Source: Eriocheir sinensis (Eukaryota > Arthropoda > Malacostraca > Decapoda > Varunidae). From it: 64,000 bases of DNA. This document shows positions 30,434 through 41,668 of the stretch, one piece after another; within the stretch, counting starts at the first letter, position 1; every line of letters starts with the position of its first letter. The notes under the pieces were generated by a model, which was given only the letters and a program-made list of their open reading frames with translations, had not been told where the DNA came from and ran no database searches. Both the position numbers and the translations under genes were made by a program. The DNA lies in contig NC_066516.1 of NCBI RefSeq assembly GCF_024679095.1, forward strand, positions 1-64,000, in the 5' to 3' direction.

Positions 30434-31669
30434 ATGCTGAATTTGCATTACAGCTGCCTCACTCGCATCACAGCTGCCTCACTCGCATCACACCTGGCTC
30501 ACTCGCATCACAGCGGCCGTGCTGAACAGAGGTGTCTCGCCGCCTCCTACCAGGTGTCGCAGTCAGGTCACGATGCCCTATACCAATCAAGCTGCCACTC
30601 CTGCAGAAGGGAGTTCACGAAGGACTTCCTCAACAAGGAGAACAATGAGTATACTGTGTGTTTCTTCTGTGAAACTGAACACAAGGTAAGTGTTAAGTTA
30701 GAAGCGTTAGACAGTAAATTACAGTTTCTGCAGGGGATGCTAGGTTCAGATGGTGCGAGTGTCGGGGAGGGAGATTTCAAGGTTGTTGAAAAGGTAGAGA
30801 GATTGGAAGATAGAGTGGGTGAGGTAGAGAAGAAGGTAGATACATTAGATTCCTTCCAGCCTGTTAGAAAAGGGGGAAAGGCTGTAGCAGTAGATGTTAG
30901 TTACAGTGAGGTCGTGACAAGAAACAGGTTTCAGGTGTTAGGAGACCAAGTTGAGAATGATCCTAGCATCGTTCTTGTCGGGGACAGCTTAGTTAGACAG
31001 CAGGACCGTGAGTTTTGTAGGAAGGGAGCGAGGCGTCGCCATGTTGTTTTCCCAGGAACCAGAATTGAGGACGTAGCTGAGAAGGTTGACGACTTAGTCG
31101 CTACTACCTCAGAGGAGACAATGTTTGTCTACGTGGTAGGAACAAACAATGTAGCAAAAGGTAGATCAGAGGAAATTGCAGACAAATATAGGAAATTTGT
31201 CGGAAAACTAAAAGAAAGCAGATGTTCTGTAGTGTGTGGTTTGCTCCCCCGCCATGATGTTAACTCCTTCACTCTCAGTAGAATGCTGGGGATAAACGAA
31301 CGTGTCAGGGATTTGTGTAATAGTAAGGGAGTCATGTTTGTGGACGTATGGGATCATTTTATTCATGACAGAAGCCTGTTTGCAAACGATGGCCTTCATC
31401 TAAATTGTGTGGGCAAGGCGAGGCTAGGCAGAGTTTTAGATGAGGAAATTTCGAAAGAGCTAAGACTGGTGCAGCAATGTGGTGAGGTGGCTTCCGGCTT
31501 AGCTGGGAGGAAACCACACCCTGATAGTGAGGTCAGGCCACAGGTGTACAGTACTGCGCAGGATGTCAGGTCACCAGACCCACAGGTGAGGGGAACTGAG
31601 GTAGCAGTGAGATCAACAGCCATACAGGTGGTTGGTGAGGTAGGGGTAATTGAGGATAGTCAGATCTGA
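30434..31669 (+). CDS. CR1 LINE ORF1: zinc finger plus SGNH esterase domain
   Basis: An open frame of 411 codons. Residues about 52-90 contain paired Cys motifs (CHSCRREF and VCFFCETEH), a probable zinc finger. A Glu/Lys/Val heptad region (VERLEDRVGEVEKKVDTL) suggests a coiled coil at about 120-145. From about residue 178 an SGNH/GDSL-type esterase fold is recognisable: block I is IVLVGDSLVRQ with the catalytic Ser, block III is VVGTNN with Asn, and block V is NDGLHLNCVGKARLG with the Asp-x-x-His pair. CR1 ORF1 proteins of this type are known to carry an esterase domain of unclear role. The translation start is tentative because the first 50 residues overlap the 5' direct repeats. Confidence 0.88.
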   Translation: MLNLHYSCLTRITAASLASHLAHSHHSGRAEQRCLAASYQVSQSGHDALYQSSCHSCRREFTKDFLNKENNEYTVCFFCETEHKVSVKLEALDSKLQFLQGMLGSDGASVGEGDFKVVEKVERLEDRVGEVEKKVDTLDSFQPVRKGGKAVAVDVSYSEVVTRNRFQVLGDQVENDPSIVLVGDSLVRQQDREFCRKGARRRHVVFPGTRIEDVAEKVDDLVATTSEETMFVYVVGTNNVAKGRSEEIADKYRKFVGKLKESRCSVVCGLLPRHDVNSFTLSRMLGINERVRDLCNSKGVMFVDVWDHFIHDRSLFANDGLHLNCVGKARLGRVLDEEISKELRLVQQCGEVASGLAGRKPHPDSEVRPQVYSTAQDVRSPDPQVRGTEVAVRSTAIQVVGEVGVIEDSQI

Positions 31670-31681
31670 CACGCTATTCCA

Positions 31682-34480
31682 GTGAAACGACAGTTGATAG
31701 ATGGCGCACACTTGACGAATAAATTAAACATCTTTTATGTAAATGCCCGAAGCATCATTCAGAAGCGTAGCCACTTGGTAATACATGCAATTACTGAAAA
31801 ACCCGACTTCATTTTGATCACGGAAACATGGCTGAATATGCGCGATAAACATCACTTAGGTGAAGTAGCTATAAATGGCTACAATGCGTTTGCTAAGTGT
31901 CATTTACACAAAGAAGGAGGTGGTGTAATAATATATGCGAAAAATAATTTAGAAGTCATTCAGCTAAACATAGCCGAAACAGAGGCTTATGATTCATTGT
32001 ATGTACAAGCAATGATCAATAATGAAAAGTATGTTCTGGGCGTAATTTACCGACCTCCTAAATCAAATGAAGACATTGATGGAAATCTCTACGCAGAGAT
32101 AAATAGTTATCAGAAGTAAAAATGCAATAATATGCGGTGACTTCAATAAACCCTCCGTTAACTGGAATGCACTTTCTGGCGATAGAGAAGGTGAGAGATT
32201 AATTAACTTTGCACAAAATTCATTTCTTAATCAAACTGTTACCATGCCGACACGCGGAAATAATATTCTTGATTTAATCTTCGTGACCGATAGTGATCTC
32301 ATAACTGCCTGTGAGGTAGGCGAGCCATTTGCAAGCAGCGACCACAACATTATTAGATGTACTTTGAATATTGAAACAAAAGCACGAGCAAAGTCACTCT
32401 TAATACCTAATTATAGTAAAGCAAATTTTATGGACCTAAAAAGAGAACTGGCTTCAGTAAATTGGAATCATTTGCTCAACGTCAGCGTTCAAGAAATGTA
32501 TAATCGTTTTACTGCACAAATCACTGCGAGTGTAAATAAATTCATTCCACTCAAGCCACGAAGGACTGATAATCAAAAACCGTTGTGGATGAATACAAAA
32601 AATCATCGTCGAAAAAAGAAAACTTTATAAGAAATATAAACTCTCACATAATTCACAGGATCATACTAATGACATCAATGTCAAGAGAGAGTGAGAAAGG
32701 AAAATCAGAAAACAGAAACGCAAATATGAGATGAAAATATCACTTGATGCCAAGAAAAAAAAAATTTCAGTTACATAAGAAACAAAAAAAAAACTGTTAA
32801 AAATAATATCGGCCCACTACTATTAAGTGGCAATATGATTAGTGATGATAAAGGCATGGCGTCGGTCCTAAATTCAACCTTTAGTAGCGTATTTACAAAA
32901 GAAAACATGACATCGATTCCAGCCCTGAAGAAAATTTTTCGAGCCCCTGAAGAACATAAGCTTGCATTGACCGAAATTGATATCAGCGAAGTGCGTGCGT
33001 ACCTGCAGAAAATAGATCCAAATAAATCTCCGGGCCCCAATAATTTATTTCCTCACGAGTTAAGAGAATGTAGTCAACAGCTAGAATTACCCATAACATT
33101 AATATTCAACAAGTCATTAGCACAGGCCAGTGTGCCTCTCGAGTGGAAAAAGGCCAATATTACCCCGATCTTTAAAAAAGGAGACAAAAAACAAGCCGGT
33201 AATTATCGTCCTATCAGCCTTACATCTGTCCTAATTAAACTATTCGAAAAAATAATCAGAGATAAAATGATCACTTTCCTTGAAACAAATGAATTGATAA
33301 CTGATAGTCAGCATGGATTTCATAGTAATCGGTCTTGCCTTACCAACCTATTAACCTTTTTCAACGATGTTTATACATGTTGGGACGCCCGAAGCCCATG
33401 TGACGTACTTTACCTAGATTTTCAGAAAGCGCTGATAAAATTCTCCGTTAGGCTTATTTCAAAACTGTGTTCTAACGGTATTAACGACCATCTATGTGCG
33501 TGATTCATGACTGGCTCACCGACAGAGAACAATATGTAGTTCTTAATGGTGAAGCATCAGATTGGCAACCCGTCACCAGTGGCGTTCCCCAAGGTTCGGT
33601 CCTGGGGCCGACACTATTCATAATTTACGTGAACGACTTAGAAACTGATATTATATCAAAAGTAGCCAAATTCGCCGACGACACCAAATTAGGAGGTACG
33701 GTAATGAACAGTCAAAGTTGCAAGAATATTCAATCAGACTTAATAAGACTTGCCGACTGGAGTGAAAAATGGCAAATGAGTTTTATCGTAGATAAATGTA
33801 AAGTAATGCACATAGGTGAAAAAAATCCTAACTTTAAATATCAGATTCAAGGACATGAGCTCAGCGAAGTAAAACAAGAAAAAGATCTTGGTGTCATTAT
33901 CAGTAACACTCTTAAAATGAGTGATCAATGTTCTGCAGCGAGTAAAAAAGCCAATATGATGTTGGGATTAATCTCAAGAAACTTTGATTATAAATCACCC
34001 AAACTTATGAAGAGATTATATTTAGCATTTGTAAGACCACACCTAGAATACGCCGTTCAGTTCTGGTCACCGAACTATATCAAAGATCAAGTTTTGCTAG
34101 AAAAGATACAGCGACGAGCAACCAAACAAATTCCAGTGCTCCGAAACTTGCCATATGACGAGCGTTTAAAGCGTTTAGATATGTTTTCCCTAAAAAAGCG
34201 AAGGATAAGAGGGGACTTAATTGAAGTGCTCAAAATCCTTAATGGATTCGACAACATTAACCCAGATAGTCTATTTCAGAGAGACACCAACACAAGAACA
34301 CGCAGCAACGGTATGAAGTTAAAGGGAAATCGATGTAACACATTGGTGTACAGAAGTTTTTTCAATAACAGAGTCGTCGATCACGGGAATAGACTCCCAC
34401 CGTCAGTAGTTAGCACACAGAGTATCAATAGCTTTAAGTCTTCTTTGGATAAGTATTTCAGGGATATAAGATTATACTGA
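31682..34480 (+). pseudogene. CR1 LINE ORF2 (endonuclease + reverse transcriptase), frameshifted
   Basis: The endonuclease starts with IFYVNARSIIQKRSHL and ILITETWLN, then GGGVIIYAKN and LGVIYRPPKSN. After a frameshift near 32,115 come IICGDFNKPSVNW and the SSDHNIIRC block. Another break occurs near 32,620. The reverse transcriptase has [68 protein letters not shown] and catalytic KFADDTKLGG. The conserved LDFQKAFDK block is damaged (LDFQKALIK near 33,420). A base is missing near 33,500, where the frame changes. The last open stretch runs to the stop at 34,480 with LEYAVQFWSPNY and RVVDHGNRLPPSVV. Confidence 0.9.
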
Positions 34481-34812
34481 CCCTTTTTCGCATGTTTTCA
34501 GACAGATTGCAGCAAGACCTCAACCTATATTAATATAATTCTCCCCCACAACCTAGATTGCAAGTAGCAAAAGTCAACAATAGAGTAAAGCAACAGTTAA
34601 TGTCCGCATGACAGGTGGAGTGAGGTGTGGTGCAGTAAGGTGACAGGTTACTGGTGCGTGCCTAGTACCGCCGGGTAAATGAGGATCAAGCCTCCACCTG
34701 TGCCCCTGAAACTACACCTCACCCATCGTGAGTATTAGGGGATTCTGGGCTGCCCTGTAGGCCACTGTCCTCTTCCAGTCTCCTTGTATTTCTATGTTCT
34801 TATGTTCTTATG

Positions 34813-35427
34813 TAATGAAGTCATTTTCCCCACAGCTAAGGTTACCAGTAGTGTGTTAAGGGTAGTAATTTCCTCTTATTTCTCTCTTTACTGTAAAATT
34901 TCCATGGCCCTTTCTTCCTTAAAGGCATGGTGTTTTCTTCTAACTATTTCCTGCCGCCACGCTGCCGGAGGGAGAGGTGGGTGGGAGGAGCCTTCATCTT
35001 TCTGTCCTGTCCTACCACACGAGATTACTAGTAGTAGCAGTAGTAAACAGACACCTCGCCATAGACCGATAGGTCTTCTGGTGTCTGTTCTTTCTATGTA
35101 TACTTCCTATGTATGTAGGCCTAACCTAGGCCTACAGGAGGCCTACAGGAAGTATACAAATTAGATGTTGTTGTTGAAGGGTTGTGATGGTTTAGCAGAC
35201 CATACTCACCCTGGTAGAGTAATATGAAAATGAGCACAGCAACCATTGTTATTGTTTTGGTGTTGGTGTTGGTCTTATGGCAGCCACTGTTACTGTTTTG
35301 GTGTTGGTCTTGGCTTTGCTGTGGGAAATGTCAACTCCAGGGTGTCATTTGTTCATATTGTGATGCTTGGTTTGCCATTTTAATGTGGTAATAAAAAAAG
35401 TTGTAGTAAACCCAGTAACACACAGTA
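34813..35427. other. Non-coding stretch
   Basis: No gene. It contains a small foldback (GTATACTTCC near 35,098 with GGAAGTATAC near 35,147) around TAGGCCTA-rich sequence, and tandem GTGTTGGT units near 35,255-35,310. Confidence 0.5.
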
Positions 35428-35429
35428 TA

Positions 35430-36658
35430 CAGTGGAACCTTGGGTTACGAACGCCTCTCTTCACAAACAAAACACTTCATCAACCAATTTTCTGAACAAA
35501 ATACATCTCGGTGATTTAACTGTGTCTCAAGTTACTAACTAGCATTCTGGCATCATCGTAATGGCTACAATCGAGAGTATCAGTGGGATAGCCTCACTTG
35601 CTGTGTAGCTTTCGCTTATTACAAAATATGGAAGGGGAGTTACCTTCCAAACAATAACATCTCTTTCCTTTCCCTTCCTTCCCACCTTTCACTTATTAAA
35701 GCTAGTGTCACATGTGGCCTTTTCCCTCCAACCGCATTGGCAGTACAGGCAACCAGCAACTCTAACTTTTCCGGTGTAGTACACACGGCCAACGTTGGTT
35801 GCCCGTATCCATAACGTAAACAAAGCAGTTGCCTTGTATTGACATTGCACCATCTGCTAATAAAATAAGGGCTGTTGCAGCTTGTGCTGCCGTTACCAAA
35901 GTTATTGACTTATTGCTGCAGTTAAATGAAAGGAAGAAGCAGTTGTGGGCACAATCATGGCTTCAGAGACGGGAGGACAGGTGTGTTTACCCAAGCCTTG
36001 TCAGAGAATTGTTCTGTGAAGACCGGGAGTCATACAATTTTCACTGAATGGAGAAAATAATATATTTTAAACTGTGGTCCCACAGCACGAGGTGTTCTCA
36101 TATCTTGTTAGTTAATCACTAAACAAAGCACCACTGCGAGTCTACTTTTTGAGTCTCTTGGTAGGCCATCTTCCACTTCTCCTCACTCCTCAGCCACTGC
36201 TGTTGTCTATTTGTTTACATACAGCCACACAGTTGCTCGTATCCCCAAACGTTTTCCATTCGTACGGATAGAAGCAAAAGGTTGGGCATACGCGCAACCA
36301 CGGCTGCCCGTAGTCCCTACGGCTGGAGAACAGCGACCAGTGTGACACTGCCTATTGCACCATTAACTCCTCAGTACAAGTACAGTAAAATTTAATTTAC
36401 TTTTCGTCTCTATTTTATCTGAGTAATATTAAATTCCTCTTTTTTGTGTTAGATTTATTGATTTCCATTGATTTTGTGTTATGAATTTGTGCACAAAGTA
36501 CTCTTGTAAAAGTTTAAATTAGCAATTATCTGGGGTACAAAAATGGATTAATACATTTTACATTGATTCCTATGGGGAAAATAGATTCAATTTACGAACA
36601 TTTCAGGTGACAAACGCCCTTCAGGCACGAATTAAGTTCGTGAACCAAGGTTCCACAG
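35430..36658. mobile_element. TA-flanked non-autonomous transposon (CAGTGGAACCTTGG family)
   Basis: The left end CAGTGGAACCTTGGGTTACG and the complement of the right end CTGTGGAACCTTGGTTCACG are inverted repeats with TA on both sides. About 1.23 kb, with a second element nested inside. No transposase frame. A Tigger or mariner source is inferred from the TA target and terminus. Confidence 0.88.
35704..36350. mobile_element. Nested element with GTGTCACACTG-type inverted ends
   Basis: The left end AGTGTCACATGTGGCC pairs with the complement of the right end, CAGTGTCACACTGGTC. The interior repeats GGCAACC and CCGTA blocks seen in the repeats at 1-141 and 37,738-37,910. It lies wholly within the CAGTGGAACC element. 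Superfamily not assigned. Confidence 0.6.
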
Positions 36659-36887
36659 TATTATAAAGGTAGTATGAGGTTTACCTACACACTCGATCAA
36701 GTCTTTTTTTTGGACATTGGCTGGGCACTGATAGTCAAGCATAGCCTCACCAATTTCAAACAAAAATTGAGTGAACACGCCAACTTCCATATGATGCTGA
36801 TGTTACAGCACGGTATAATGATGTATTGTATGGTATATATATCACAGTATGGTGCTGCTGTTATAATATGGTATATGTATTGTATGG

Positions 36888-37261
36888 TAGGCGGTGGCTG
36901 AACTGGTAGCGCATTGGGCCCTCATTCACCAGGATGGACGACGCTGGTTCAATCCCCACGCTACCACCTCGGATTTTTCAGTCACCACCGAGTGGCTTAA
37001 AACTACCCACATGCTGTCCTGAAGACCACCCATCAATTCGGACTCTAGAGGAAGCCGCCTGCTTAATCAAGAACGAAGTTCGGGGCAGCATGAGCCAATG
37101 CAAGATGGCGCCACTATAAACACTGCTCACGCCAGAACGGGCTGGGCCGACCATCAGGCCCCACCGGAAAGAAGCTTTGGGCCAACCATCAGGCCCCACC
37201 AGGAAGATGCCTACCGGCGCAATAGGCAACGACGTAAAAAAAAAAAAAAAAAAAAAAAAAA
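36888..37261 (+). mobile_element. tRNA-derived SINE with poly(A) tail
   Basis: The head has an A-box (TGGCTGAACTGGTAGCGC) and a B-box (GGTTCAATCCC). The body matches the copies at 41,259 and 47,773 (CACATGCTGTCCTGAAGACC, GCAAGATGGCGCCACTATAA). The 3' part carries a local duplication of the GACCATCAGGCCCCACC block, and a tail of about 25 A follows. The tail abuts the TA of the next TIR element. Confidence 0.9.
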
Positions 37262-37399
37262 TACAGTACCCTCTCGAGTTTCGTGCTCGCTTCGTTTCGA
37301 AGATATAGTGCTAAACTCAAGGATAACGAAACTCGAGGTATTGAAAACACTGAAAAAGCGCTTGTTTGTTCCGACCCGTGGAGATTTTTTTATTTAATT

Positions 37400-37545
37400 T
37401 ATTTATTTATTTTTTTTTTTTACATGTGGCTATCATGTAGACTATCCATCTGGGCCTGATGGTCGGCCCCGAGCCCATCATGGCGCAGGCAACTTTTTAT
37501 AGTGGCGCCATAATAATTGGCTCATGCTGCCCCCCGAGCTCACTT
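37400..37545 (-). mobile_element. SINE 3' fragment, reversed
   Basis: A run of T followed by GGGCCTGATGGTCGGCCCCG and TTATAGTGGCGCCATAATAA is the complement of the SINE body and poly(A) tail seen at 36,888-37,261. Only the 3' half is present. Confidence 0.8.
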
Positions 37546-37737
37546 TTTTCCTCCTTTACTCCTTTGTTATCTCAAAATACGTACCTTGGAAAAAGGAAGA
37601 AAAAAGGGAGAGAACGGGTTGTTTTAAAGCCACAGATGAAGCCTTATGATTGGCTGAGCTCTGAAAACACGCCAGGATTCGCTGGGAGTCCAATGACGCC
37701 ATCACCGCACTAGCCCAATCAGCGGCCTCACTGCCTT

Positions 37738-37910
37738 AAGGCGGTGTCACACTGGCCGCTTTCCTCAACTGCTGTGGCTGCTGGCAATGCCCTTACGTCC
37801 ATCCGGGAGCAAGTTGTCGGTTGTCCGCAAGCTGGAGTCACACAGGGCCTTTTTCTTCCCACTGTGTTGGCGAGCTTGGGCAACCGCACTTTTCCGGTAA
37901 AAGGCCACAC
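37738..37910. repeat. Dispersed repeat (GTGTCACACTGG family)
   Basis: It starts GCGGTGTCACACTGGCCGCT and matches window positions 1-140 over most of its length. It has no TA array insertion, unlike that copy. Confidence 0.7.
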
Positions 37911-37971
37911 ATAATGGGAAATCAGAAGGGTGGGGGAGGGCAGAAGGAAGAGTCAGGCCATGTCATGTCAT

Positions 37972-37974
<3 letters not shown>

Positions 37975-38018
<44 letters not shown>
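37975..38018. repeat. (CA)n microsatellite
   Basis: About 44 bases of CA, followed by a short poly(A). It lies between copies of a GTCAGGTCA-type tandem repeat that resumes at 38,080 and 39,490. Confidence 0.97.
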
Positions 38019-38020
<2 letters not shown>

Positions 38021-38159
38021 CCAAAAAAAAAAAAAAAAAGCAAATGACACGGGTGGGGGTTGGGAGGGGCAGAAGGGAAAGTCAGGTCATATCCTGACCA
38101 AAGCCCTGATCTGACTCTCCTTTCTGTCCCTCCTCCCACACCATTTTAATTCTTCTGTG

Positions 38160-39297
38160 TGTGTGTATTTACCTAGTTGTGATTTACAGGAATGGAGCTA
38201 TGCTTGTGCCTCCCGCCTTTCCAACTACTTTCCTAATTTGGCCTTAAATGTGCCTATTGACTTAGCCTGTACCACTTCCCTCTCCAGCCCATTCCAGACC
38301 CCAACACATCTCAGCAGGAAGCTGTTATTTTTTATGTCTCTTCTACAAATTCCTTTTCTCAACAGTTTTCCATTGCCTCTTAAGTTTCTCTCTTCTCTTA
38401 TCAAAAGGTCATTTCCATCCAATTTCTCAAGACCATTCATCACCCTAAACACTGCTATTAAATCTCCTCTTTCTCTTCTAATTTCCAATGTAGGGAGTTT
38501 CAGCCTCAGCAATCTTTCTTCGTAAGGCAGGTCGCTCAGACTAGGTGCCATTTTTGTTGCCGCTCTGTATCCTCTCCAGTTTTCTAACGTGTTTCTTAAG
38601 TGATGGTGACCAAGCCCCTGGTGCATATATTAGTCTAGGGCATATCAAGGTCACAATTAATTTCCTTACCATGTCCTAATCAAGGTATGTGAATGCTGCT
38701 CTGATGTTCCTCAGCAGGTTGTATGTCTCAGCTGATATTTTATTCACATGTCTTTCTGGAGACAAGTTTTCTGTGATCATCTCTCCAAGGTCTGTTTCTT
38801 CTGTCTTCTTGTCTAACTTATTCTTACCCAACTTATAATGTCCCTCTACTCTCATTCCACTCTCCAAATTCAATAACACTGCACTTTTTGGTATTAAATT
38901 CCATTTCCCACTTCCTGCTCCACTCCCACACTGTGTCCAGGTCTCTCTGGAGCAGCAAGCAGTCCTCCTCTTTTTCCACTCTTCTCATTATCTTAGCATC
39001 ATTGGCAAACAGACTCATATAGCTATCCACTCCTTCTATCATATCATTAACATATACTGCAAACATAATTGGGGCCAACACAGAGCCTTGCAGAACTCCA
39101 CTCATGACATTTTTCCAACTTGATTTCCTGTCTCTAATAGTTGTTCTCATCATCCTGTTCTTCAGAAAATCCTCCATCCACTTTAGAAGTCCTCCTCCTA
39201 ATTTACCCACTGTCTTCAGCTGCCACATCAACCTCCTATTTGGCACCTTGTCAAAGGCCTTTTTCAAGTCCAGGTAGACAGTGTCAGCATCCATCTC
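38160..39297 (-). pseudogene. CR1-like LINE ORF2 3' half, frameshifted
   Basis: In element order: DADTVYLDLKKAFDKVPNRR (39,290), [20 protein letters not shown] (39,110) with Leu for Pro, and SLFANDAKIMRR (39,015) in which the first catalytic Asp of the expected FADD is Asn. Then EETDLGEMITENLSPERHVN (38,800), the block around LPYEERLLRLKLPTLEIRRE (38,530), and VGVWNGLEREVVQAKSIGTF (38,290). The 3' end is TATTTACCTAGTTGTGATTT read on the plus strand, directly next to TGTGTG. It is 5' truncated at the Val-Tyr-Leu-Asp block. Confidence 0.85.
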
Positions 39298-39450
39298 TGT
39301 GTATTTACCTAGTTGTGAAATACAGGAAAAGAGCTGTACTAGGCTCGTGCTGTCCCGTCTCCATAACGCTTATTATCCAGTTTGGCTTTAAATTCATGAA
39401 TCGTTTTTGCACACACAGTCTCCTGTCAAGTCCGTTCCATGTTGTTATGC

Positions 39451-39461
<11 letters not shown>
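39298..39461 (-). mobile_element. LINE 3' tail fragment between TG tracts
   Basis: The plus strand reads TATTTACCTAGTTGTGAAAT and ends CATGTTGTTATGCTTCTG before a TG array. The same sequence is present, with further coding sequence, at 60,163-60,460. This copy is therefore 5' truncated exactly at the TG tract. Confidence 0.78.

Positions 39462-39487
<26 letters not shown>
39462..39487. repeat. (TG)n microsatellite
   Basis: About 26 bases of TG. It is followed by two tandem copies of a unit of about 110 bp with GACCTGAGTCAGGTCA (39,490-39,715), also seen once near 38,080. Confidence 0.93.
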
Positions 39488-39488
<1 letters not shown>

Positions 39489-40125
39489 CAAGTCAGGATA
39501 TGACCTGACCTGAGTCAGGTCACGTTTTGACCAAAGCCCTGATCTGACTCTCCTTTCTGCCCCATCCTCCCCACATCCTTCTCATTTCACCTTATGTGTG
39601 TGATAGGTATGGACCTGACCTGACCTGAGTCAGGTCATGTCCTAACCAAAGCCCTGACCTGACTCTCCTTTCTGACCCTCCCTCCCCACACCCTTCTCCT
39701 TTCTCCTTGTTTTCATTCTCTCTATCTCACCTTTCACGAGAGGGGCTCATAACCTGAGTTAAGCTACACACCTCCTCTCGAGTCCGGGGCTCATGTGGTA
39801 TTGAGGCTGCGCCAAGTTGAACCAAACGTGACAGGGAGGAGGCGGCGGGAAGTTCGAACGCGGTTAATGTGTTAATCAGTCAGTCTGTCTCTCTCTCTCT
39901 CTCTCTCTCTGCCATTGCCACAATGTTTGGGAGAAAACGCTCAGTGTGATATTACCTTTAAGGTAGCGTGAGTGACGCCGATGGTACGTAGACATGACCC
40001 GTACATGTCAAAGCAGCGCGAAACTTGGGTGATAATGCATGAGTCGGGATGGTAAGAATTTAGGACTAACCGTGAAACTCCAGGATCGCAAAACTCGGAT
40101 AATGTGAAACTCGAGAGGGTACTGT

Positions 40126-40808
40126 ATATACTACAATATGGTGCTGGTCCAGTAGTATACTGTGGACATGTACTACAAGTCAGTAAACAACCAACAAAAT
40201 ATCTTAGTAAAATTGGTAAAGGTCAGGATATTGTTATTAATATTCTTCTTCAAAATATAGTATACTTGAAAATGGGATATGTCTTCAACACCGGCAAATA
40301 TGGTAATTGGACATTTTTGTAAACTAATCATAAAATCAAAAATAGTGGTAGCATGTCACACATGTAAGTGAAACATTTTTTTATCTGTAATTTGTTTCTT
40401 TAATTCAGCCCATGCTTTATTTAGTAAGCAATGTCAGTAACAGTAATTATTTATTAGAAGCAGCTTCAAAAACTGTAAAGTGGGTGATGATATACAAACA
40501 ATCATGAAGTACCGGTGTTGTTATCAACTGTTGTGATGATGCTAGTCTGCAGGATCCACATATGACAACAATGCTCTTGTTCTCTTTACTCTATCATGTA
40601 TCATCATAACATTTAGTTGTCCCCTTGGTGCCACAGTAAAGGCTCACCAGAATCTGTGTTTATCTTTCTGAAAAGAAATATAAGTAACCTAAGTTAAAAT
40701 AAAGTACGTGTTAACTTTAAAATCCAAATGATTATATATATTAATTCCTCACATATTATATCAAGACCTTATGTGGTTAGATACCTATTTAATAAACATT
40801 TTCTTCAA
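40126..40808. other. AT-rich non-coding stretch
   Basis: No gene or repeat recognised. Confidence 0.55.
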
Positions 40809-41258
40809 GGGGAGGTGATGGCAAAAAATTAGTAGTTTCGACTCGGACATCGAAATTCAGGTTTTAACAGTTTTGTTACCCTTAAAATGCTTCCAGCTTT
40901 CTGTGAAAACAGCACATTGATATCTCAATTCCTTCTGTTTTTCATATAGCACTGTTTACATTCATTTAAAGAGCTCTGCTGCATGCCACACAACGTGTTT
41001 TGTTGTTGCTCATGACTGAAGGATTTTGAAGCATTTTATAACTTTTTTTTTGTTTTGTTAGTATTCTATAATATGGACCAGTATACAGTCACCTCTCGAC
41101 AACACAAGTTTAAATAACACGTTTTTGATTTAACACGAGTTGATATTTAAGGAGATACGTTTAACTAATGCAATATGTTTGATTTAACACAATTTTCATC
41201 GATGACATCACGCTTGATGACATCACCGCGCAGAGACGCTGTTTTTCTCCTCCTTGGG

Positions 41259-41597
41259 TAGGCGGTATTTAACTGGTAGCATACTGGGCCCACATTCACC
41301 AAGTGATGGACGACGAGGTTCAATCCCCACGCTACCACTCGGATTTTTCAGTCACCCGAAAGTGGCTTAAAACTACCCACATGCTGTCCTGAAGACCACC
41401 CATCAACCCGGACTCTAGAGGAAGCCGCCTGTAATCAAGAACGCGTTCTGGGGCAGCATGAGCCAATGCAAGATGGCGCCACTATAAACACTCGCCTGCG
41501 CCAGAATGGGCTGGGCCGACCATCAGGCCCCACCGGGAAGATACCTACCGGCGCAATAGGCAACAATGTAAAAAAAAAAAAAAAGAAAAAGAAAAAA
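41259..41597 (+). mobile_element. tRNA-derived SINE inserted in the Tigger 5' region
   Basis: It matches the 36,888 copy from the A-box area (damaged: GGCGGTATTTAACTGGTAGC) through the B-box GGTTCAATCCC to an A-rich tail near 41,570-41,597. It lies between the left TIR and the transposase. Confidence 0.88.
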
Positions 41598-41668
41598 GAC
41601 AAAAAAGTCTGAAGCTAGCCGGCACTTTGAGTGGAATAGTTCTCTGATTTTGCCTTTTAACCTATACT

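Larger units (their letters stand above)
30434..34812 (+). mobile_element. Nearly full-length CR1 LINE
   Basis: A 5' region with three direct copies of a CTCACTCGCATCACA-type unit (30,455-30,515) leads into ORF1. ORF2 follows 12 bases after the ORF1 stop, then a 3' UTR ending in the octamer tail TTCTATGTTCTTATGTTCTT. ORF1 is open throughout; ORF2 has several frameshifts. The tail and ORF1 type are both characteristic of the CR1 clade. Confidence 0.9.
37264..40124. mobile_element. TA-flanked transposon (CAGTACCCTCTCGAG family) with nested LINE and repeats
   Basis: The left end CAGTACCCTCTCGAGTTTCG and the complement of the right end are identical over this stretch, with TA on both sides. The ends are 2.86 kb apart. 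Internally there are a reversed SINE fragment, a dispersed repeat, CA and TG microsatellites, and a reversed LINE. No transposase of its own was recognised. The identical termini suggest a recent insertion relative to others here, though the interior argues for time since insertion. Confidence 0.85.
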
